Under the pieces are notes generated by a model. The model saw only the letters and a list, made by a program, of their open reading frames with translations. It was not told the origin of the DNA and did not search any database. The position numbers and the translations under genes were made by a program. This document shows positions 55,086-63,208 of a DNA stretch of 64,000 nt, piece after piece. Numbering within the stretch: the first letter of the stretch is position 1; each line of letters starts with the position of its first letter. This DNA is from Comamonas sp. Its GTDB lineage: Bacteria > Pseudomonadota > Gammaproteobacteria > Burkholderiales > Burkholderiaceae_C. The stretch spans positions 186,001 through 250,000 of the forward strand of contig JAITLR010000013.1 in NCBI GenBank assembly GCA_031277805.1, read 5' to 3'.

Positions 55086-56411
55086 ATGGAAATAGCCATA
55101 CTTTTCGCACTCATCTGTTTGAACGGCTTGTTTGCCATGTCGGAAATCGCGCTGGTGACCGCGCGCAAGACCCGTATGCAAAAGCTCGTGGATGAAGGCG
55201 ACAGCGGCGCGGCGGCCGCTATCAAACTGGGAGAAGACCCGACCCGTTTTCTCTCCACCATTCAAATCGGCATCACCTCCATCGGCGTGCTCAACGGTAT
55301 CGTGGGCGAGGCCGCTCTGGCCGGACCTCTGGCCGTCTGGCTTACCGAAGCGGGCATACAGGCCAAGACCGCAGGCTATGTCTCTACCGGCCTGATCGTG
55401 GTGCTGATCACCTACTTCTCCATCGTGGTGGGCGAACTGGTGCCCAAGCGTCTGGGTCAGACCCATCCCGAGGCACTGGCACGCCTGATCTCGCGCCCCA
55501 TCAACTTTCTGGCGCTGGCGACGAAACCCTTTGTCTGGCTGTTGTCGGCATCGACCCGTGGCTTGCTCAAGCTCATGGGCGTCAAGGAAAACAATAACGC
55601 GGTGGTGACCGAGGAGGAGATCCAGGCCATCCTCGTGGAAGGCCGTACCGCCGGTGTGATCGAATCGCAGGAGCACACCATGGTGCGCAATGTGTTCCGC
55701 CTGGACGACCGCCAGATCGGCTCGCTGATGGTGCCGCGCAGCGATGTGATCTGTCTGGACATCGACGACAGCCTGGACGTGAATCTGGAGCGCGTGGAAC
55801 AGGCCGACCACGCACGCTTTCCCGTCATTCGTGGCGATATGAACAATATCGTGGGCGTGCTCAATGCACGCCAGTGGCTGGCACAGACCGTGCGCAACAA
55901 GGGCGAGAAAACGCTCAAGGACCTGCCGCTGCAGCCCGCACTCTACGTACCCGAGACGATTACCGGCATGGAGCTGCTGGACAACTTCCGCAATTCCGAT
56001 CTGCACATGGCGTTTGTCATCGACGAGTACGGCGAGGTGCAGGGTATTGTCACGCTGCAGGATCTGATCGAAGCGATTACCGGCGAATTCCAGCCGCGCG
56101 ACCCCGAGTCAAGCTGGGCCGTACAGCGTGAAGATGGTAGCTGGCTGCTGGATGGCCATATTCCCGTGCCGGAGCTCAAGGACCACCTGGATCTGCCCAG
56201 CGTTCCCGAAGAGGAGCGCGGCCGCTATCACACGTTGAGCGGCATGGTCATGCTGCTGTTGGGTCGCGTACCCAAGGAGGCCGATAGCGTGGAATGGGAA
56301 GGCTGGCGCTTTGAAGTCATGGACATGGATGGCAAGACGCTGGACAAGGTGCTGGCCAGCCGCCTGCCCGATGACAGTCTGCTGAGCGGGTTGGTCAGCG
56401 CTGGCGATTAA
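55086..56411 (+). CDS. Hemolysin-family protein (CNNM/DUF21, CBS pair, CorC_HlyC domain)
   Basis: A 441-residue protein. The N-terminal CNNM membrane domain (about 1-180) has ICLNGLFAMSEIALVTARKTR, then two CBS domains (MVPRSDVICLDIDD; PVIRGDMNNIVGVLNARQWL; MAFVIDEYGEVQGIVTLQDL) and the C-terminal transporter-associated domain (GRYHTLSGMVMLLLGRVP). Related proteins export Mg2+ or Co2+ or affect ion balance; the hemolysin label is historical. The ATG at 55086 was chosen over an earlier in-frame start because the membrane segment begins there. It is divergent from the cys operon and not obviously part of it. Confidence 0.88.
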   Translation: MEIAILFALICLNGLFAMSEIALVTARKTRMQKLVDEGDSGAAAAIKLGEDPTRFLSTIQIGITSIGVLNGIVGEAALAGPLAVWLTEAGIQAKTAGYVSTGLIVVLITYFSIVVGELVPKRLGQTHPEALARLISRPINFLALATKPFVWLLSASTRGLLKLMGVKENNNAVVTEEEIQAILVEGRTAGVIESQEHTMVRNVFRLDDRQIGSLMVPRSDVICLDIDDSLDVNLERVEQADHARFPVIRGDMNNIVGVLNARQWLAQTVRNKGEKTLKDLPLQPALYVPETITGMELLDNFRNSDLHMAFVIDEYGEVQGIVTLQDLIEAITGEFQPRDPESSWAVQREDGSWLLDGHIPVPELKDHLDLPSVPEEERGRYHTLSGMVMLLLGRVPKEADSVEWEGWRFEVMDMDGKTLDKVLASRLPDDSLLSGLVSAGD

Positions 56412-56508
56412 GACTTCCGCAGACTCTGATTTCTGAGTCTGATAGAGGAGGATGCGGGTTTGTGGGTAATGCCGCAGCATCAGCGCCTCGCAACAAAGGG
56501 CTTGCAGT

Positions 56509-56559
56509 CAAATTGGCTGGAAGCCCTTTCCCATTCAGCGTCAACAGCTATCTATTTGG
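56509..56559 (+). repeat. Short palindromic repeat, copy C9, overlapping the mnmC stop
   Basis: AAATTGGCTGGAAGCCCTTT, then CAGCGTCAACAGCTATCTAT. On the minus strand its edge reads AAATAGATAGCTG, whose TAG (56552-56554) is the mnmC stop codon. It is the second gene here closed by an edge of this repeat. Confidence 0.65.
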
Positions 56560-58396
56560 AAGTGCTTTGCTTGCTGGCTCTGGCGTAAAGCCGCGCCGAG
56601 CCCAACGCCTGTGCCAGTCTGGCATCCAGCGGCAGCGGCTCGCCATGCAGTTGTGCCGCCATCAATTCGGCGCAGAGCAGCGACAAGGTCAGCCCGCGTG
56701 AACCCAGGCCTGTCAGCACCCAGAGCCCGCTGGTATCTGTACCTGCATCAGCTCCGACAGGGCCGGTGACGGGGATGCGATCATAGGCAGCGCAGCGCAG
56801 GCGCGACCAGGTCGGCGGGAGATCGGATTGGCCGAAAAAGCCGTCCAGCGCCCTGCGGCATGCAGGCAGCAGATCGGCCAGCTTTTCGCCGTTGCTGGCG
56901 TGCGCGGACTGCTGGTCTGCAGCGGAGGGGGGCAGCTCGGTTACATCGCGTTCGAAGGTCGAGCCCATGACCCATTGGCGCGTACCCTGGCTGTCGGGAA
57001 AATCGGGCACCAGATTGCCATGGCCGTTAACAGGGAAGGGCGGCATGGCGGCCCGCGTTCGTGCATCATGTGCTGCCACACTGACCTGGCCGCGTATCGG
57101 TTGCAGCTCCCACTGTCCAGCCTCCAGGCTGCTGGCAGCCAGCAGCGGCGCAGTGGCCGGGCCCAGCGCCAGCACCAGCATCCCGGCTTCGGCCAGTACC
57201 GTGCCCTGGTCATCCAGCGCCTGCCAGCGTGGAGCCGAATCAGACGAGCGCTGGAGTCGGGCTACCTGAGCCTGGCCCCGCCATTGAATGCCAGGTTGTT
57301 TCAGCAGGGCCTTGACCAACTCGGCCGGCCGCACCCAGCCCGCTTGCGCATGCCACAAGGCATGGCTGTCTGAGGGCAGATGCACCGCCTGCAGCTGTTC
57401 GGCCGTGGCGGGCTGGCTCCAGTGCCGGCCCCAGATCGATTGAGCATCACTGCTGTCCAGCCATTGCGGCGGTAGATGCGCAGGCTGGTTCAGGTCGTGC
57501 TCAAGTACGCCGTCGTGTGCCCAGTCCACACCGGGCTGCAGTTTTTGCTGGCTGCTGAGCTGCTGCAGATTCTGTAGCGTGGTGCGCACGCCATTGCGGG
57601 ACAGACGCGAGATCAGGCTGTCATCTGGTGAGACATGGGGGCAGAACAGTCCCGCCGGCAGACCCGATGCGCCTGCGGCCGGTTGCTCTGCGGCATCCAG
57701 TACCGTTACCTGCCAGCCGCGCCTTGCCAGGCTGGAGGCGGCTGCGGCGCCTGCAAGGCCTGCACCCAGTACCAGGCATTGGCCCGGGGTTTGAACAGGA
57801 GGCGGCAGACCGTCGGAGCGATGACGGGGCTCCCACGCTGGGTCGTAGTGCGCCAGAACGCTAGTGCCGGGCGTGCTTTGCAGTTTGAAACCCAGCTTGC
57901 TCAGAGCTGGGGCAAGAGTGCCTGCCGAAGCTGACAGCCGTGTGCCGCGGCGGCAGTGGCGGGCTAGGTTCTTGAGGGCGTCATCCGTCCAGCAGGCATC
58001 GCCCCCATTGCTCAGGCGGATGCCGTCAGCGGCCAGCGGCGGCTGTCTGCGCAGCAGGTTCTGGGTATCGCCGATATAGAGCGTCAGCAACACCCGGCCT
58101 TGCTCAAATGACAGCCGGTGCACGCCGGGCAGCAGGCCCCACCATTGGGTGGTCAGTTGCTCGATCAAAGCCTGCAGCACGCTGCTGCCAGCGATGCCTT
58201 GCTGCAACTGTGCTTGAGTGGGAGGCACGCCCAGCAAAGCCACAAAATGCAGAATGCGCGGGCGCTCCGGCAGTTCCTGCCATGCAGCCCAGGTCTGCAG
58301 AAAGCTCAGACCGCAGCCGAAGTCGGTTTCCAGAGCGCACCACTGCTGGGCATTGGAAGACATACCTTCAAACAGACTGTGCATAGGCTCGGACAT
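56552..58396 (-). CDS. mnmC: tRNA 5-methylaminomethyl-2-thiouridine synthesis bifunctional protein, methyltransferase half degenerate
   Basis: A 614-residue protein. The C-terminal FAD-dependent oxidase (from about residue 215) is intact: LVLGAGLAGAAAASSLARRGW, GASGLPAGLFCPHVSPDDS, PIRGQVSVA and DRIPVTGPVG then LGSRGLTLSLLCAEL. The N-terminal methyltransferase is short and altered: the SAM loop reads ETDFGCGLSFL instead of ETGFGxGLNFL, the start block with FDDxYF is missing, and the LDGFxPxxNPxMW motif is replaced. The oxidase step (removing the carboxymethyl group of cmnm5s2U) should work while methylation is doubtful. The stop codon lies in a palindromic repeat. Confidence 0.85.
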   Translation of the reverse strand: MSEPMHSLFEGMSSNAQQWCALETDFGCGLSFLQTWAAWQELPERPRILHFVALLGVPPTQAQLQQGIAGSSVLQALIEQLTTQWWGLLPGVHRLSFEQGRVLLTLYIGDTQNLLRRQPPLAADGIRLSNGGDACWTDDALKNLARHCRRGTRLSASAGTLAPALSKLGFKLQSTPGTSVLAHYDPAWEPRHRSDGLPPPVQTPGQCLVLGAGLAGAAAASSLARRGWQVTVLDAAEQPAAGASGLPAGLFCPHVSPDDSLISRLSRNGVRTTLQNLQQLSSQQKLQPGVDWAHDGVLEHDLNQPAHLPPQWLDSSDAQSIWGRHWSQPATAEQLQAVHLPSDSHALWHAQAGWVRPAELVKALLKQPGIQWRGQAQVARLQRSSDSAPRWQALDDQGTVLAEAGMLVLALGPATAPLLAASSLEAGQWELQPIRGQVSVAAHDARTRAAMPPFPVNGHGNLVPDFPDSQGTRQWVMGSTFERDVTELPPSAADQQSAHASNGEKLADLLPACRRALDGFFGQSDLPPTWSRLRCAAYDRIPVTGPVGADAGTDTSGLWVLTGLGSRGLTLSLLCAELMAAQLHGEPLPLDARLAQALGSARLYARASKQSTSK

Positions 58397-58491
58397 GGAG
58401 AACGTATGAATAGGGCGGAGAGCGCCTAAGGCTGTCACGCATCAAAGGAGGGTCGTGGCATCAGAGGAAGGCAAACATGCCGCAGGGGCAA

Positions 58492-59157
58492 TCACTCCCA
58501 GCGCTGCTGATAGGAAAAGACCGGCAAGCGCCACTTGAAGCGAATGGCAGCCAGACGGAAGGCCAGGCCGCCAGCAAAACAGATGACGGTGCTGATGTTC
58601 GGGTTGACATCCAGATAACGCAGGCCCAGGAACAACAGGCAGACCGTCAGCGAGACGCTGGCATACAGTTCGCGGCGGAAGACCACGGGGACCTGGTTGC
58701 ACAGCACGTCACGCAGGATGCCGCCGCTGATGCCGGTAATCATGCCGGCCATGATGACGACGACGGTGGGATAGCCCAGCTCCAGCGCCGTATTGCTGCC
58801 GATCAGCGAAAAAGCGATCAGGCCCATGGCGTCCAGCAGCAGGAACACCTGTTTGAGCTTGACCATGTGGCGCGCAATCACCGTGGTCAGCAAGCCGAAG
58901 CTGATGACCAGGTAGACATATTCGGGGTGCTGCGTCCAGCCTATGGGGTAGTGGCCCAGCACCATATCGCGGATGGTGCCGCCGCCCAGAGCGGTGACGA
59001 AAGCGATGACGACCACGCCGAAGATGTCCATATTGCGCCGGCCCGCAGCCAGGGCGCCGGACATGGCCTCTGCCGTGATGGCCACCAGATAGATGACCAG
59101 CATGACGGTGAAATTGGAGGTCTGGAACGAGTCCAGCAAGGATACGGAGGGAAGCAT
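58492..59157 (-). CDS. TRIC/UPF0126 family membrane protein, probable glycine-linked channel
   Basis: A 221-residue protein with about seven hydrophobic segments in two similar halves, each with the family pair GGGTIRDMVLG and GGILRDVLCNQVP. UPF0126 (YicG) and eukaryotic TRIC channels share this fold. It stands behind a tandem glycine riboswitch, so it most likely exports glycine or handles its excess. The ATG at 59157 was chosen over a longer frame that lies within the riboswitch. Confidence 0.9.
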   Translation of the reverse strand: MLPSVSLLDSFQTSNFTVMLVIYLVAITAEAMSGALAAGRRNMDIFGVVVIAFVTALGGGTIRDMVLGHYPIGWTQHPEYVYLVISFGLLTTVIARHMVKLKQVFLLLDAMGLIAFSLIGSNTALELGYPTVVVIMAGMITGISGGILRDVLCNQVPVVFRRELYASVSLTVCLLFLGLRYLDVNPNISTVICFAGGLAFRLAAIRFKWRLPVFSYQQRWE

Positions 59158-59191
59158 GACGGCTCTTGGGGAAATGGACCAGCTACCTACA

Positions 59192-59222
59192 TCAGCGGAA
59201 TGTCTGGTTTGCCTCTCCCGCT
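59192..59222 (-). promoter_or_regulatory. Hairpin after the glycine riboswitch, possible expression platform
   Basis: CAGCGG at the 3' edge of the second aptamer can pair with CCGCTG about 18 bases later, just before the TRIC-family gene. It may switch with the aptamer's closing stem. Confidence 0.4.
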
Positions 59223-59431
59223 GTCCTTTGTACCTGAGAGTTGCGCACGCAGATGGGCTGCGTGCTTGCCCCTTCGGTGAGCCCTGCTGCATTTCGTTTT
59301 CAGCGGCGGGCTGCTCTCCAGTTGGCGATATCCGGATCGGTTCAGATCCACCTGCGGTACTTTTGCCTGAGCGATTATGGGAGTTTGCGCCTTCGGCGGG
59401 AACCGTTGAAGGGTTCCGCTCTCCCGCAGGA
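59212..59431 (-). ncRNA. Tandem glycine riboswitch
   Basis: Two consecutive glycine aptamers on the minus strand. Aptamer 1 (about 59347-59431) has GGGAGAGCGG, CCGCCGAAGGCGCAA and GCTCAGGCAAAAGTACCG. Aptamer 2 (about 59216-59321) has TGGAGAGCAG, CACCGAAGGGGCAAGC and CTCTCAGGTACAAAGGACAG. These are the conserved blocks of each aptamer core. A TAGAAT -10 box lies at 59440-59445, close to the 5' end. It sits about 55 bases before the TRIC-family start codon. Confidence 0.93.
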
Positions 59432-59445
59432 TGGCCGGGATTCTA

Positions 59446-59594
59446 GCCAGTTTTGCTTGTTGACTCGGGTTTGTACCAGGTGTTGATGGCAAATTTGAAG
59501 GGCAGAGGGCGAGACCCGGCCTCTGAAGCCAGTCATGAACACTGTAGTTTGCATAGGTACGGCGTAGCACTTTCCCGCCTCAGCTACCCCAAAA
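59446..59594. other. Intergenic region between the riboswitch and yggX
   Basis: No gene seen. Apart from the riboswitch promoter it holds no clear repeat or RNA that I could recognise. Confidence 0.3.
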
Positions 59595-59626
59595 CAAAAA
59601 AGCCCCAGGCCAGCGCCATGGGGCTT
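59595..59626 (-). terminator. Terminator of yggX
   Basis: On the minus strand AAGCCCCA pairs with TGGGGCTT and is followed by TTTTTGTTTTG. Confidence 0.82.
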
Positions 59627-59646
59627 TCCATCCGAGTCAGACGAGC

Positions 59647-59922
59647 TTACTCAGCGCTGGGCGGCACATAGCCCTGTGCGGCGTCTGCGCCGCCGCCAAA
59701 GAAATGGTTTTCCATCTGGCGAGCCAGGTACTGACGGGCGCGCGCATCGGCCAGGTTCAGGCGGTTTTCATTGATCAGCATGGTCTGGTGCTTGAGCCAG
59801 TCGGCCCAGGCCTGCTTGCTCACGCTTTCGTAAATGCGCTTGCCCAGCTCGCCGGGAGCGGGAGGGAAGTCCAGGCCTTCAGCATCCTGGCCCAGCTTGA
59901 TGCAATGAACGGTACGTGCCAT
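59647..59922 (-). CDS. yggX: Fe(2+)-trafficking / oxidative damage protection protein
   Basis: A 91-residue protein beginning [21 protein letters not shown] with its conserved Cys and [31 protein letters not shown] and [13 protein letters not shown] follow. YggX protects iron-sulfur enzymes and may carry iron. It is a short single-gene unit, divergent from sbp. Confidence 0.95.
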   Translation of the reverse strand: MARTVHCIKLGQDAEGLDFPPAPGELGKRIYESVSKQAWADWLKHQTMLINENRLNLADARARQYLARQMENHFFGGGADAAQGYVPPSAE

Positions 59923-60067
59923 GTCGAGTGTCCTTTGGGTTGATTTCAGATGTTTGAGTAATAACAAACTGAAATCTTAGTAGTTTGAGTTTTAAGACTG
60001 TGGTTGAAGAATGCATAGCAACGGGGGAGAAGCCCGTTTCCCATTTACTTCAAGAACACGCAGTCAC

Positions 60068-61105
60068 ATGAAAAATCGCCGCAACTTTATCAAGTTTCCT
60101 CTGGCCGCCGGTCTGATCGCTGGCTTGTCCCTATCTGTTTTGCCAACATTGCCTGCTCATGCGCAGGGCGCGGCGCCCGTGCAACTGCTCAATGTCTCCT
60201 ACGACCCCACCCGTGAGCTCTATGTGAACTACAACCAGGCGTTTGCCAAGCACTGGAAGGCCACACAGAACCAGGACGTGACCGTCAAGCAGTCCCATGG
60301 CGGCTCGGGCAAGCAGGCGCGCTCCATCATCGACGGCATCGAAGCCGATGTGGCCACGCTGGCCCTGGCTGGCGATATCGACGCCCTGGTCAAGAACGGC
60401 AATGTCAAGGCCGACTGGCAAAAGCGTCTGCCACACAACAGCGCACCTTACAGTTCCACCATCGTGTTCCTGGTCAAGAAGGGCAACCCCAGGGGCGTCA
60501 AGGACTGGGATGATCTGGTCAAACCAGGCATCCAGGTGATCACGCCCAACCCCAAGACCTCGGGCGGTGCTCGCTGGAACTATCTGGCAGCCTGGGAGTT
60601 TGCCAAGCGCAAATATGGTGGCGACGCACAGGCCAAGGACTTCATCACCAAGCTTTATAGGAACGTACCCGTGCTCGACACCGGTGCGCGCGGTGCCACA
60701 GTGACCTTTGTGCAGCGTGGCCTGGGCGATGTACTGCTGGCCTGGGAGAACGAGGCCTATCTGGCGCTCAAGGAGTTCGGCCCCGAGAAGTTCCAGATCG
60801 TCGCGCCGTCGCTGTCCATCCTGGCCGAGCCTTCGGTCGCCGTGGTGGACAAGGTGGTCGATAAAAAAGGCACGCGTGTCGTGGCCGAGGCCTATCTGAA
60901 GTATCTGTACTCCGAAGAAGGTCAGCGCATTGCCGGTCAGAACTTCTACCGCCCTACGGATGCCAAGGTGGCAGGCGAGTTTGCCAAGCAGTTCCCCAAG
61001 CTGGAACTGTTCACCATCGACCAAGCGTTCGGCGGCTGGGCAGCGGCGGACAAGGCGCACTTTGCCGACGGCGGCAGCTTCGACCAGATCTACACCAAGA
61101 AGTAA
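60068..61105 (+). CDS. sbp: Sulfate-binding periplasmic protein
   Basis: A 345-residue periplasmic protein. A signal peptide (basic start [10 protein letters not shown], hydrophobic core, cleavage after PAHA) precedes a class II solute-binding fold with [41 protein letters not shown] and [18 protein letters not shown], the sulfate/thiosulfate contact regions. It delivers sulfate to a CysUWA-type ABC transporter, whose genes are not in the window. It begins the sulfur uptake group ending the window. Confidence 0.95.
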   Translation: MKNRRNFIKFPLAAGLIAGLSLSVLPTLPAHAQGAAPVQLLNVSYDPTRELYVNYNQAFAKHWKATQNQDVTVKQSHGGSGKQARSIIDGIEADVATLALAGDIDALVKNGNVKADWQKRLPHNSAPYSSTIVFLVKKGNPRGVKDWDDLVKPGIQVITPNPKTSGGARWNYLAAWEFAKRKYGGDAQAKDFITKLYRNVPVLDTGARGATVTFVQRGLGDVLLAWENEAYLALKEFGPEKFQIVAPSLSILAEPSVAVVDKVVDKKGTRVVAEAYLKYLYSEEGQRIAGQNFYRPTDAKVAGEFAKQFPKLELFTIDQAFGGWAAADKAHFADGGSFDQIYTKK

Positions 61106-61163
61106 GCACAGCGCGGCGGGCTGGCCCGCCGCACACCAATCACAGCAAAAAATGGAGCGGGTT

Positions 61164-61367
61164 ATGAGCAATTTCTGGAGCCGTCTGGGGCAGTTTTTTC
61201 TGAGCGCGGGAGCCATGAATGCACGCCAGCCGCTGCTGGCGTGGGAGGCCTCGTGGGATGAGGCCGAGGCATTGATTGCCAGCGGCAAGCTGTGGCCTGA
61301 GCCGCCGCAAACGCAGGCCGGAGGCAGAACCCAGGAGGCATCCTCCAGCACGGTGCAAGCCCCTTGA
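61164..61367 (+). CDS. Small hypothetical protein in the sulfur uptake group
   Basis: A 67-residue frame beginning MSNFWSRLGQFFLSAGAMNA with GGAG six bases upstream of the ATG. An ATG four codons earlier is possible. It has one weakly hydrophobic N-terminal stretch, a central acidic segment (WDEAEALIASG) and a Gln/Ser-rich end. I do not recognise the family. It lies 58 bases after sbp and 51 before the FMN reductase gene, so it is probably cotranscribed with them. Confidence 0.6.
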   Translation: MSNFWSRLGQFFLSAGAMNARQPLLAWEASWDEAEALIASGKLWPEPPQTQAGGRTQEASSSTVQAP

Positions 61368-61418
61368 GGTATTGCCTGCTGACAGCTCTTAACGCAGCTA
61401 CAAAGATCAAGCCAAGCC

Positions 61419-62015
61419 ATGTCGATTTTGCTGATTGCCGGTAGTCCCACGCAGCCCTCGCGCTCCACAGCCTTGCTGAGCGCCGTGGCATCCCGTCTGC
61501 AGGCGCAGGGCCTGAGCCCCGAGCCCTTGCTGCAGCTCAACCAGCTCAGCCCGGTAGAGTTGCTGCAAGCCCAGTTCGATGCCCCGGAGATCCGCGCCGT
61601 CACGGAGCGTGTGCTGCAGGCCGATGTGATCGTGGTCGCCACGCCGGTCTACAAGGCTGCCTACAGCGGCCTGCTCAAGGTCTTTCTGGATGTCCTGCCC
61701 CAGACGGCCTTCAAGGGCAAGCGTGTGCTGCCCCTAGCCACAGGCGGCAGCCCCCATCACATGCTGGCGCTGGACTATGCGCTGCGCCCCGTGCTGCAGT
61801 CGCTGGGTGCCAGTCACATTCTGCCCGGCATTTATGCCACCGATCAAAGCCTGCCTCTGTTGCCGGAGGGCGGCTATGGCCTGGCACCGGATATTGCCCA
61901 ACGGGTGGACGACGCTGTCCAGCTGTTGGTGACCGACCTGCGCCGCGCTGCGCAATGGTCTGCCACGCACGAATTTGAAGACATCGCGTTTGCCGATGTG
62001 CGATGTAGCGTCTAG
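61419..62015 (+). CDS. ssuE: NADPH-dependent FMN reductase (SsuE-like)
   Basis: A 198-residue flavodoxin-fold protein: LLIAGSPTQPSRSTALL binds the FMN phosphate, and VIVVATPVYKAAYSGLLKVFLDVLPQ and ATGGSPHHMLALDYALRPVL match the SsuE subfamily. It supplies reduced FMN to an alkanesulfonate monooxygenase (SsuD). SsuD itself must be outside the window, to the right. Confidence 0.93.
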   Translation: MSILLIAGSPTQPSRSTALLSAVASRLQAQGLSPEPLLQLNQLSPVELLQAQFDAPEIRAVTERVLQADVIVVATPVYKAAYSGLLKVFLDVLPQTAFKGKRVLPLATGGSPHHMLALDYALRPVLQSLGASHILPGIYATDQSLPLLPEGGYGLAPDIAQRVDDAVQLLVTDLRRAAQWSATHEFEDIAFADVRCSV

Positions 62016-62165
62016 ACAAAGCCGCCACGGCCTTTGCCTGCTGGCCCGTTGATTGGGCCAACCCAATTTCCCAACGTCTCTGTTTCGATAGCAGTCTCCG
62101 CGCTGTGATGGCCGACCTACGCCTGAAATCAGGTGTGGACTGCGAATTCCCTGGATTGATCTTTC

Positions 62166-63188
62166 ATGACTGATAGCAACCACATATCTTCTGCTGCATC
62201 TTCGCAAGTGCTGAGCACCACGCGCCGTCACTGGCTGGCCGGGGCGGCCGTGTCGGCGCTGGCGCTGGCTGCCGGCCGCCTGCACGCCCAGCCCGGCAAT
62301 GCCGCGCAATCAGGCCAGCGCGTTCTGCGTGTGGGCCACCAGAAAGGCTGGCTGTCCATCCTCAAGAAGCGCGGCACGCTGGAAAAGCGCCTGACCCCGC
62401 TGGGTGTGGCCGTGCGCTGGGTCGAATTCAATGCCGGCCCCGTGCAACTGGAGGCGCTCAACGTGGGCTCCATAGACTTCGGCGACGTGGGCGAGGCGCC
62501 GCCCATCTTCGCCCAGGCCGCAGGTGCGCCCCTGGTCTATGCGGGCGCCACAGTGGCGCGCCCTGGGCTGGAGGCCGTGATCGTGCCCAAGGGCTCGCCC
62601 ATACGCTCGGTGGCTGACCTCAAGGGCAAGCGTGTTGCCTATAACAAGGGCTCCAATGTCCATTACTTCCTGGTCAAGCTGCTGGAAAAGCATGGCCTGC
62701 AATACGGCGATGTGCAGTCCGTGTTCCTGGCTCCGGCCGATGCACGCGCCGCATTTGAAAAAGGTTCGGTCGATGCCTGGGTGATCTGGGATCCCTTCCT
62801 GGCCTCGGCCCAGAAGTCGCTGGAGGCGCGCCTGCTGGCCGATGCCACTGGCGTGGTCAACAACCGTGCGTACTACTTCACCTCGCGTGACTTTGCCAGC
62901 CGCAATGCCGATGTGCTGCGCATTGCCATCGAGGAGATTGCCGCCATCGATGCCTGGGCCGCCAAGAACCAGGGCGCGGCAGCCACCGAGCTGTCCCAGA
63001 TTCTGGGGCTGGATCCTGCCGTGACCCAGCTGTACCTGAGCCGTGCCCGCTACGGCACCAGTGCCGTCAATGCCGACATCCTGGCCGAGCAGCAAAAGAT
63101 CGCCGACACCTTCTTCGATCTCAAGCTGATTCCCAAGAAACTCAATCTGCTGGATGCCGCGCCCGTGGATCTGGTGGCTGCACGCTGA
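62166..63188 (+). CDS. ssuA: Aliphatic sulfonate ABC transporter, substrate-binding protein
   Basis: A 340-residue periplasmic protein with a Tat-like signal (TTRRHWLAGAAVSALALAAG). The fold shows VGHQKGWLSILKKRGTLEKRL, NVGSIDFGDVGEAPPIFAQA and GKRVAYNKGSNVHYFLVKLL, typical of SsuA. It binds alkanesulfonates for uptake as a sulfur source. It lies 150 bases after ssuE and 20 bases before a second member of the family. Confidence 0.93.
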   Translation: MTDSNHISSAASSQVLSTTRRHWLAGAAVSALALAAGRLHAQPGNAAQSGQRVLRVGHQKGWLSILKKRGTLEKRLTPLGVAVRWVEFNAGPVQLEALNVGSIDFGDVGEAPPIFAQAAGAPLVYAGATVARPGLEAVIVPKGSPIRSVADLKGKRVAYNKGSNVHYFLVKLLEKHGLQYGDVQSVFLAPADARAAFEKGSVDAWVIWDPFLASAQKSLEARLLADATGVVNNRAYYFTSRDFASRNADVLRIAIEEIAAIDAWAAKNQGAAATELSQILGLDPAVTQLYLSRARYGTSAVNADILAEQQKIADTFFDLKLIPKKLNLLDAAPVDLVAAR

Positions 63189-63208
63189 AGCGTGAAAGAG
63201 GTGTGATC

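Noticed and set aside
55086..56411. True hemolysin or toxin
   Set aside because: The CNNM-CBS-CorC domain order marks an ion-related membrane protein; the hemolysin name is inherited.
61381..61415. Another palindromic repeat copy before ssuE
   Set aside because: It has CAGCT and GCAGCTAC fragments but lacks the inverted GCGCTT arms.
60131..61642. A 503-codon frame antisense to sbp, the small ORF and ssuE
   Set aside because: It crosses three genes with good starts and motifs on the plus strand; the antisense product has no recognisable domain.
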